Shown: piece by piece, positions 55,884 to 64,000 of the stretch | Layout: each line of letters opens with the position of its first letter | How positions within the stretch are numbered: position 1 is the stretch's first letter | NCBI GenBank assembly: GCA_030998015.1 | Contig: JARWMV010000232.1 | Coordinates: 1,054,001 to 1,118,000, forward strand | Direction: 5' to 3' | DNA length: 64,000 nt | From: Ceratorhiza oryzae-sativae | Lineage: Eukaryota; Basidiomycota; Agaricomycetes; Cantharellales; Ceratobasidiaceae | Notes under the pieces: generated by a model | What the model saw: only the letters and a program-made list of their open reading frames with translations | Told to the model about the DNA's origin: nothing | Databases searched by the model: none | Position numbers and translations under genes: made by a program

Positions 55884-57596
55884 ATGTCTACAGACGAAAA
55901 GCTCGATTTTCGTCTCGCAATCGAATCGCTTCTGTCTGAACTTCACACACTCAATAAATTGACCGAGTCTAAGCGAGAGAGTAAGTCTATTCTTAGCGCT
56001 GCTACCTTCATACATTGTTTTCACATTTAATGCCAAGTAGGTTCAAGCAAAAAGTCAACAGATGCATTGGCGACCTGGAAGGTATCCGCTTCGATATCTC
56101 TTCACCGGCTCAAAGATGCTCTTGACGGGTATCACAAGAGCCTCGATGCCCCAGAGCAGGCTCAAGTGGTTTTCGTGGCGTCGACTTTTGTCGGCCATGA
56201 CGATTTCACGGATAATCGTAGTAGGGCACTTGCAAATGGTAGGTATCACTTATTTGGAGACAGCTCTCTAACTGCTGCTATGTGTGAAGAATGCCTGAAT
56301 TTGTTCGTCCCACTTGACACGACTACCGCATCTTGCGTTCTGCTTGAACACTTGAAGCCAGTATTTCAGTCAGCTGTCCATCCGGGGGTGCGCCAAGATA
56401 CTGGAAGAACCAAGAAGGATCCAGTGGACCTGCAGGATATGTATGACGACCAACCTTGGAAGACACACGGGGTTGGCTCTTGGAATGTTTTGACTTGGGT
56501 ATTGTCTCACCTTGAGGTTAGTCTTTGCTATGCTGTTTTACAAAAATATGAACAATGAGGCCAGCCCGATAGCGTTGAATCGCTGTGGCCACTTGTTATT
56601 CCCCCTTTACTAACGCTTGTTGATGATTACGAGCCTATCTTCAAGATCAAGGGGATAGAAGCAACTGGTGCATTGCTGCACAGGGCGCCCGCCTCCCTAC
56701 TACGACGTACCGGTATAGATAAGCTCCTTTTCAAGGTGAAATTCTACCTTTAAGCCCAACCCCGTCTTTTAACGTCGAAATAGGCTCTTCGAAGTGCTTT
56801 ACAAAACCTCACCTCCGATCAATCTCCCGACCTACTTCGAGCAGCTATGCCGTGCTACCTTGCATTGACTAATTTGGTGTTCCCAGATGGTAAATCTCTT
56901 GAATAGATCGAGTGAGACGCTTCGTTCAAATTGGTTAGATTCTCTGCAAAGGTTCGAAAGGCTCTGCGAACTGGTGACGGATATCATAGTGCCGGGATGG
57001 CTGTATGCGTCCTCCAGAATCGAGCTAATGACAGCATCCGCTGAAGTTTTGTCGTTGGTTGTACAAGCATTGGGTATCGGTTCATCTAGGTTTCTCAAGG
57101 TGCGACTCTATCAATCACAAGCAACCCGCTCATACGAGACTTGTCACCAGGCCCTCATACCTCAATTAACCGAAAATATCATACCCAAAGAGTTTTCTCC
57201 CGCTGAGGCGACCTTGACTCTCAAAATTGAAAGTGCCAAATCCTTACTCGTGCTGATGAAGAATGCTGAACCACGCATTCCGTACTGGAGACATCGCATT
57301 TTGGATGCAATCCTGCGCTGTTGGGTAGATATTCATGAGAGAACGATCTCGAGTGATAGTAAGTGACGGAGAAATGCCATACAGTTCATGCTTATTGGAG
57401 TAACAGACACGTTGCGGGACACTCTTTTGGAATTATTCGCTGAGCTCCTCGTGTCCTCTAGTGATCTGTTGATGGTAAGCGTGGCTACATTTCGGTTACG
57501 CTGCTGACGTACCTTTAGAGCGAAATTTATGAATTGGAGCAATTGGATGGGGGTTTGTTTTCGGACTTGTTAGTATTGCGAATTAAGCGCATATAA
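55884..57596 (+). CDS. TTI2: TEL2-interacting protein 2 (TTT complex subunit)
   Basis: Subunit of the Tel2-Tti1-Tti2 complex that helps fold PI3K-like kinases such as TOR, ATM and ATR (family knowledge). Eight exons: 55884-55980, 56041-56516, 56565-56735, 56784-56889, 56939-57099, 57151-57358, 57407-57474, 57519-57596; 454 residues. Family motifs: SWNVLTWVLSHLE, then LWPLVIPPLLTLVDDYEPIF, KGIEATGALLHRAP, LLRRTGIDKLLF, and the C-terminal IPYWRHRILDAILRCWV. The protein is helical throughout, as expected for HEAT-type repeats. All introns are 44-60 nt. The start is the first ATG in phase. Confidence 0.88.
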
Positions 57597-57749
57597 ATCC
57601 CCCATATTTGATACTCAGCCACACAACCACCCTTGTATCTCGATAGATTGGACATGCCGCAAAATGTCACGTGGAGGGCATTGCTGTCAAACATGCTTGG
57701 CTGAAAGCACCTCTCTCTTACTTGTAGTGCCCACTAGCAATCGGACAAT

Positions 57750-59094
57750 ATGCTCAATTCTGTCTTTGACTTGCTCGCAAATTTGAAAGCGGGTTGGCAG
57801 CAACATTACCCCGCTAACCCTCCCCCCTGGACTCCCGAGAATGACATGCCTGATCTCACTGGAAAAATCGTGTTCATTACGGGGGGTTCGAGTGGTATAG
57901 GCTTCGAAATATGTAAAGTCAGTACAAAACATTATTTTCTATCCATATTCTGAAACACATTAGACTTTACTCGGGAAAGGGGCGACCGTCTATCTTGCCG
58001 GCCGGTATAGTTCCAAGGCGCAAATAGCCATCCATACTTTAAATACTCTAGGGAAAGGTATTTTGAAGTCGATTGAATTAGACTTGGCAAGCTTGGAGAG
58101 CACAAGAACCGCGGTTGGGGAGTTCCTAAGGCAAGTATATTAGGCCATTGGAGTGGTACGTACTGACGCAGCAGCACCTGATAGTCAAGAGTCCAAACTG
58201 GACATCCTCATAAATAACGCGTAAGTATATCTATATACGTGTAAGAGATAATTACCTAGTGACCCAAGTGCTGAGTTTTTGCCAACTACGGACATGTCGA
58301 CGAAGGATGGATACGACCTTGTATTTGGAGTCAATTGCCTAGGAGCGGCATTCTTGACACTATGTCTTTTGCCTTGTCTCTTAAAAACAAATGGCGCACG
58401 TATCATCAATATGGCGGCTGAAGACCACAGGCAGGTTGATCACATTGATTATTCGAGTGTAGTCGAGCGGGAGAAGAGACGCCAGATGAACCCAATAGCC
58501 AATCACGGACAGAGCAAGCTAGTAAGTCGGAGCCGACTCAGTCGATTTGCTATCTTGATGGGTAACCAATCAAATAGGGATTGATGCTATTCACGAATGA
58601 GTTGCACAGAAGGTACCATAAACAAGGTCTCATAGCGGTGTCTGTTCATCCAGGTGCAATTTGATCGATTCATGTAAGACCTTCAACCTGCTGATTCCTA
58701 TGCTAAAAGGAACGATTAAGACCAATCGGTATAAACATGAGCCATCATGGCTTGTTTCCCTTCTAGTAAGCGCATATTCAGGTTGAATCATGTGTCACCT
58801 TATTGACGCTTTGTAGCAACTATTCATGTATCCTGCATACATGGGAGCCATCACTCCATTGTGGGCAGCAACTAGCCCAGCAGGCAAAGATCTTGGAGGA
58901 AGAGTAAGTAAACTATGCACGTCCTGAACACGGTACTTACTAGATATTGCCTGCGACAGTATTGCCTTCCGTGGGCTCGCGTAGGAGTACCTGCAGAATG
59001 GGCAGAAGATCCTGAGAAAATGAAGGAGCTCTGGTCGTGGATCATCGATCAGACACATCGGTTTGAGCCCAGTATCACACAGCTCAAGGACTGA
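57750..59094 (+). CDS. Short-chain dehydrogenase/reductase 2
   Basis: Eight exons: 57750-57917, 57964-58130, 58185-58220, 58269-58521, 58578-58653, 58710-58765, 58817-58903, 58960-59094; 325 residues. Rossmann motif TGGSSGIGFE, LDILINNA, then HGQSKL in the region where the catalytic YxxxK is expected: the Tyr appears to be His here. The Ser position reads IINMAAE rather than VSS. HPGTIKTNRY follows. A C-terminal Trp-rich segment resembles light-induced Bli-4/retinol-dehydrogenase-like fungal SDRs. The second intron has a GC donor (GCAAGT, 58131). It begins 153 bp after TTI2. With both catalytic residues changed it may be a non-classical or inactive SDR. Confidence 0.82.
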
Positions 59095-59432
59095 ATTGTA
59101 TCCACACGTGTACATTCTCGAACAGAGATCAATGACGTGCTAGAGAGAACAATGCCAAGAAGTGATCATTCTTAAAGTTTAATCGATTCGATGCCCGCGA
59201 GACAATAGGCACGCATGCGTAAGTTGATCCAAGCATATCATAGTGAGATGCTGCGAAGTATCAGGATAAAGGGGTGGATGATCTATGCCAAGTGTAGGTA
59301 CAATAGACGAACGAAAGCGAAGAACGAAAGCATGGAGATGATGAAGGGACATGGGTCATAGAATACAGTGGGGATGCATATGCAACGGAAGAATAAATAT
59401 AAACTAAACGTCCTATGTTCGCGGTCCAAGTA
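59095..59432. other. Convergent 3' intergenic region
   Basis: 338 bp between converging genes; no feature seen. Confidence 0.35.
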
Positions 59433-61121
59433 TCACGAAGCAGGGATGCCAACTACGTTTTCATAAGGACTTCGAGCCCGCATGCCTTGAAGACCAAAAC
59501 TGAAAGAGATGACTTCAGCGTCAAGCTGAAGCGCCGGACTGAGTTTATTGAGTTTGATAGAGTGCCGGCGCTCAAACTGGTAGCAGTTGCGGACTCGCAG
59601 CTTGCGGATTGGGGTGCGGGACTCGGAGTCAACCGCACGAGTATTTCGAGACTTGATAGATTCAACAAGAGCTACGTGAGGAATTAGGGACACTAAGCAG
59701 CGACAAACTAATGGTCGACATACCAGACCCGGTAATTCGATGGCATTGTTCGATAGCCATGTTATTCAACGATGGAATCATCCAGGCTTCGGCCTCTGTG
59801 GACAAAGTAGTAGGCAAAGGTCTGGCTAGGGCTCTTAGGACTGCATCAGTGTTGGTTGACCCAAGCAGTTCTAGACTCTCGAGCTTGGGCATCCGTTTCA
59901 GCATCCAGAGTAGGTCATCGTCATCTAAGCCTGACTGGCACAGACGGAGATGACGAATATTTGAAGCTGGTTGTCGAAGGAATGAACGGATGCCGAGAGA
60001 ACACCATCGGTCACTGGGGATTTGAACGTCCTGAAGTGAGAGCGATTGTAGGTTTGGTGCCTCGAAATCTGCCAGCAGAGAAGCGACGGGGGAAGTGTGG
60101 AGCGCCAAGTCGAGCGTTTCGAGATGCGGGAAGAATATAGGGCTTCGCTCGGATCCCGCGAGGAATCGAGGGACATCGGAAACCCGTGCGTGTATCTTGA
60201 CCGTGCGCAACGATTTAGCACAACTAGAGAGCAGGCGAAGAAGCGCATCGTGCGCCAAGAAGCTTCCTGAGTTCTGAATAAGCTCGAGGGTCTCAAGTTC
60301 GCGCAGTGTCGAGGCCCAATCCAAGTTGATTCCAACGCCGTCCAGTCGTAAAACTCGGAGCGAAGGCGCCTGGACTGAAAAGTTCGGGGGCAGTCGAGGT
60401 TGATCGCCGTGCCCGCGAGAAGAGCCGGATTGAAACGCGAGGTTCAATTCCTGCAATGACAGAGCCTGTCCAGAGAGCGATTTGACAAACTCCGAACAGA
60501 CACCCGAACTGGACGAGACGAAGAAAAAGATCGCCACCGAGAAAGGTTCTTGTGGAGTGCAGCTGCGACATCGCTTGACGCATTCGACAGTTGTCCGGTA
60601 CTTGTGATTAATTGAATGTCCAGTGGGCAGGCACCGGAACGCTCAAAGTAAGCCAACGCCCTCTCGGCGGTCGGGGCATTCGCAGGTGCGGACAGATCCA
60701 CAAGGAGCTTGGACCACGCCCGAGGGGATGCGAAGGCAATAGTACGCCAATCTTGACAGACATGTGATAACCTAATGATGGCGCCGTCTTGTTCTTCCGA
60801 GACAAGCTCGAAGACTTTTGATATGAGCTCGGTTGGAAGACGGTTAACTCCAGCCCTGTGATTTTGGGATTGTCAGTGGCTCGGGACAGGGTGTGGCTCA
60901 GGTGATATGACTCACGAGGCAAGCCGAAGCTTTGCGTTAGCAATAGCATTCATGATGGTCTGGTGGGTCTGTTCCAGTGATGAAAGTCGCGAGCGGGTTG
61001 CCTCGATCTCTGCGAAAATCGTTGCGGCATGTAGCATATACTGCTGCAGGAGTTCATGGGTAACGACAACGGGGGCGTGTGTGAGCATGTCGTATCCTGG
61101 AGCAGACAAACAAGTGGCCAT
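59433..61121 (-). CDS. F-box protein with leucine-rich-repeat-like region
   Basis: Likely substrate adaptor of an SCF ubiquitin ligase, one of the large basidiomycete F-box families. Exons 61121-60916, 60855-59724, 59671-59433, roughly 520 residues. The N-terminus has a coiled helix (AATIFAEIEATRSRLSSLEQ); the F-box follows, NRLPTELISKVFELVSEE with CQDWRTIAFASP. The rest is LRR-like (LQELNLAFQ, LRVLRLDGVGINL, LETLELIQ, LESLELLG) and ends with a conserved LRKLRVRNC segment. The reading frame shifts near 60509-60537, within RWRSFS: a 29-nt GT-AG stretch there would restore phase but is too short for an intron, so an indel is likelier. Confidence 0.77.
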
Positions 61122-61622
61122 AGCGGCAGAGAGAGGGTGCGAGGCGCAGAAAATACCAGGCGGTGTGAATACCCGGAGCAGACTTTTTATACAGCGGCCT
61201 TTTACGCCCAGCGGAGGCTTTTTAGGCCTTGTCTCAGGGTGTTGAATGCAGAAGAGAACAATGAGGGCCCGGCACGCATCCGTAAATCATCTGGTAGCGA
61301 CCGTCCAAAGTCAGGTTCGGTTGATCAATTCTGGTCACTTGTGCTTCGAGCCAATTTCCAGCCCGAGCGAGAACAATACCACAAGCAACAGCCCCAGACC
61401 GGCAGCGGCTTCGGAAGCTATTCCGGAAAGGGGCAGATCAGCCATCAAACGCCGAGCCGGCTTTGCAAAACCCAGCTACAAATTGTATTGTCACAGGATG
61501 AAGAGTACACTTTCGTGGGTGGTATTAGTGTTGAAACAGTCGGCTCGCGTATCGGAAGATACATACAAATACTCAAAGGGCTAAGAAGGGTATAGAAACA
61601 GCCACCATGATTGAAAAAGATG
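61122..61622. other. Intergenic region between F-box gene and ICE2
   Basis: 501 bp upstream of the F-box gene. TATA-like ttTTTATAca at 61183-61192 in the plus sense. Frames here (e.g. 61246-61584) have no recognisable content. Confidence 0.35.
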
Positions 61623-63121
61623 TTAGTCAACCTTCCATGTTTTGACTTCGATATCATCATCTTCTCCGGTGAGTAGTATTTCAACCGCCCACGCAGCCTA
61701 AGGGTAACATGTTAGCCTTAATAACATCGTGAGCGCTTGGGAACTATACCAGGGTAAAAAACACGTTAGCCCATCGCCACCAAACCTGGGATGTGTGGTC
61801 CAGCACTGTAATCGGATGTCAGGGAAGTTTGCGCTCTGTTTACGGCGTACTCACACAACAAATGGGAGTACACGGTGACAAAAATAGTCTGCCTATACGT
61901 CAATAATACCGTGGTAACTCGAGAGCTCTGTGACGGAAATGAATACGCCAAACGAGGGTTGCGATGCGTGGTTTCTGGGCTTACCGGTCTTTCGTCCCAT
62001 CCACCATCAACGCCCGCCTCGCCAGCCCAACTATCTCCCCCGATCAGAGGAAGTATGCGTGACGCCAAGTGAAGCACAAGCAGCCGGTAGAATAGTGAGA
62101 CCAGCAGCGGTTTCGGTAGAGTATGTCGTATGAAGCTGACCAGGGTTTGCAAATGAGGCATAATGTTGGCTACCAGTGGTGCACTGCCAGCCAGGTTTAC
62201 GAAAAGTGAGCATGGCATAGATGGAATTAACTTACTATGTGCTAGATATGTGGATCCATCCCTCGCCATATCCATCACTATCCCCGGTTTCTGAACACAA
62301 CCAAATATTGTAGGCCACGTAAAGAGCTAAACCAGCCGATTCAATAACGTTGGTTCGCCGAGCAGCAAATCCAATCAGGGTTAAGAACACAAGGCTGGTT
62401 ATTGCCGCCCCAACTAGAGTTGAAGATAGTGGAGTCACCGCAGCAGCTGGATAGGTCTACCAACCAGTTGGGGGGAGGAATTTTCCATCAGAACGGAAAA
62501 ACTAATAAGCTGCATGCTCGACTCACCACCACAAGCCACCATGCCGATGCGACGTATGCCACTGCCGCCCCAACTAGGAGACCAAATTGCGCACTTTCAC
62601 CTTCTTCCGCGAAAGCCTTCGCCTTCCGTCCCGTAAACTGAATGACGATTAGGCTGGCAAGCCCTTCGAGGCCGACGAACAGCGGCGAAGACCACCGCAG
62701 ACATTTGCCCCACCAACTAGAGGCAGTAAGTAAACCCTTGTGAGGAGTTGAGAATAGACTGTTCAATGTTGTGTTAGTGGCGCAATCGCAAGACTCCAGG
62801 GATACCGGCATACTTGAACGTTGTCAATAGTACCACGGGGTGCATTGGGAGTTGCATAAACGACAACATGGGGGACAACCAAGGTATGAACAAATGCATC
62901 GTCCCGTGTATCACTGCGTGGAGTGTAAGGCCCAAAGAACATATTAAAAATGCTGGGGTAGAAAGTGTCGAAAGAGTTAAAGGAAGGAAAAGTAATATCT
63001 GCAAAACGGTCGATAGCCTATCGACATTACACGTCATTATTGTCGTAGAACCGACGAGAGTTACTTAAACCTACCTCGCCGTGTTAGTGATCGCGCTCAA
63101 CAGTATCCAAGGGGCGGCCAT
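61623..63121 (-). CDS. ICE2: ICE2-type ER membrane protein
   Basis: Multipass ER protein; in yeast Ice2 affects cortical ER inheritance and ER membrane growth through lipin regulation (family knowledge). Eight exons: 63121-63075, 63017-62814, 62758-62527, 62456-62236, 62183-61985, 61927-61855, 61805-61750, 61697-61623; 368 residues. Family landmarks: LLFLPLTLSTLSTPAFLIC at the N-terminus, WSSPLFVGLEGLASLIVIQ, AVAYVASAWWLVV, TSLVFLTLIGFAARRTNVIE, LVSLFYRLLVLHLASRILP, SQVWWRWANVFFTL and a charged tail EDDDIEVKTWKVD. Hydrophobic segments number at least seven. Every intron keeps phase. Confidence 0.9.
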
Positions 63122-63614
63122 GATTCGTAAACACTACTCCAACACGCGGGCAAGAGCTCACTCGACAATGGTGGATGCCCTAGACAACCTAGGGGGGTAA
63201 AGGCCCATGAATTAGCACCTCTGCATGTGATAAGGGCTACGCAATATAAACTACTCACGAAATCACTTCGACCTAGATGCAGATATGTCGTGCGACATCT
63301 ATAAGTGGTGCTCTGTGACCTTCTTCCCACCATACTTACCAAAATTTACGTTTGGAGTTTCGCAGGGCGAGCAGAGCTACAGTATTTAGAACACGGGCAA
63401 CGCGTACCAGCGCAAGGAGTTCGAGAGCTGCAAATTGTGAAGCAAAGCCGGACCCGTCTCGCGTGGCCGGAGGATAAGGCACGAGGCAACAAGGGAATTT
63501 CAAATCATGACCTCAGAGGGTTCGGCTTTAACGCTGGCACTTGTCCCAGTGGAGTAGTTATACATTCAGATATAAACGGTGAAATGGATACAAATGCGGC
63601 CATTGTGAAACAAT
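63122..63614. other. Intergenic region
   Basis: 493 bp between SEC17 (ends at 63615) and ICE2 (starts at 63121), both minus. No feature seen; a plus-strand frame at 63305-63622 looks non-coding. Confidence 0.35.
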
Positions 63615-64000
63615 CTATGTGAGGGCCAGCTCGTCTGCAATACCCCTTTTGATGTGGAGGAGCATGCTGGTCTTCCAGTTGTCGAGCTTTGTGACCTAGG
63701 GTAGTCGTGAGCATTGCATCTCGTTATTAGTTCAAGTCGGCGTACCTGGTCATATTCAAAGACGGTCTGCGTAAACGCCTCTTTGTCGCCAGCGTCAACA
63801 GCATCGGCCAGAGAACCGATAAACTTGGCCTCTCGTGTTGAAGGGTAAGTCACGTCCTGTTGCCCATACTTGGCTTGGTTACGTCGTGCGGTAACGGTGT
63901 CCTATGTAATTGCCATCGTCAGAACGGCTGCGCGGCTTGAGAATATGATTTGAAGGCACGTACCTGCATAGCCAAAGCGCACAATCCGGCCCGCAGCCAG
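63615..64000 (-). CDS. SEC17: Alpha-SNAP / Sec17 (C-terminal part only)
   Basis: Adaptor that recruits NSF/Sec18 to SNARE complexes for disassembly (family knowledge). Only the 3' end is present: exons >64000-63964, 63901-63746, 63695-63615, with introns of 62 and 50 nt. The visible protein reads RAGLCALAMQDTVTARRN, then YPSTREAKFIGSLADAV, EAFTQTVFEYDQ and LDNWKTSMLLHIKRGI, and ends ADELALT. This is the last-helix region of alpha-SNAP that contacts NSF; the second-last Leu needed to stimulate NSF in yeast is matched by a Leu near the end. Confidence 0.88.

Noticed and set aside
43709..59094. Two SDR genes as part of one metabolic cluster
   Set aside because: They are 13 kb apart across a TE island, differ in intron positions, and no synthase, P450 or transporter lies between them.
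60509..60537. 29-nt intron in the F-box gene
   Set aside because: Keeps phase but is shorter than any credible intron here; an indel is simpler.

Overview
The window reads as nuclear DNA of a filamentous basidiomycete. Genes are close together on both strands, almost every gene is split by many introns of about 45-60 nt with GT..AG ends, and the conserved genes are eukaryotic and fungal (THO2, PEX12, HBS1, ICE2, GPC1, TTI2, SEC17). The style, and a TE island rich in short solo LTRs, suggests an Agaricomycete of the Rhizoctonia/Ceratobasidium kind; that genus-level guess is inference only. Exon joins were made by eye, by keeping reading phase and family motifs; summed exon lengths divide by three for nearly all models.

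Layout. 1-5682: THO2 (minus, runs off the left edge). 5827-7201: PEX12. 7526-11314: a Pho81-like SPX-ankyrin protein. 11469-14106: an ABC half-transporter (minus). 15864-17541: a four-zinc-finger regulator (minus). 18635-19750: a DUF1769 protein (minus). 20098-20775: a mitochondrial SSB (minus), divergent from a CBM48 protein at 20983-23024. 23377-26888: HBS1 (minus). 27245-28510: a secreted or membrane glycoprotein (minus), divergent from two tandem I9 protease-inhibitor genes (28680-29081, 29527-29930) and an unknown gene (30184-30975). 31170-31948: a UPF0303 protein (minus). 32666-33602: a protein with an HPDK motif. 34094-36172: a GH88 hydrolase with tiny exons. 36609-37287: a weak Ser-rich gene. 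38051-40021: GPC1. 40322-41378: GTP cyclohydrolase I (minus), sharing 147 bp with a PPR protein (41526-43385). 43709-44983: an SDR.

44984-55883 is a gene-free, AT-rich island of LTR-retrotransposon debris. I could define six solo LTRs with perfect 5-bp target duplications, two or more of them nested, plus a broken Ty3/gypsy chromodomain. A hairpin (MITE-like) repeat closes the island.

55884-64000 returns to ordinary genes: TTI2, a second SDR, an F-box protein (minus), ICE2 (minus) and the 3' end of SEC17/alpha-SNAP (minus).

The genes are mostly housekeeping and do not form one pathway or a metabolite cluster. The parts most worth a second look are the tandem I9 inhibitors beside the glycoprotein gene, the 6-nt microexon, the GC-AG introns, the five apparent frame breaks in conserved genes, and the nested solo LTRs with graded CpG loss.
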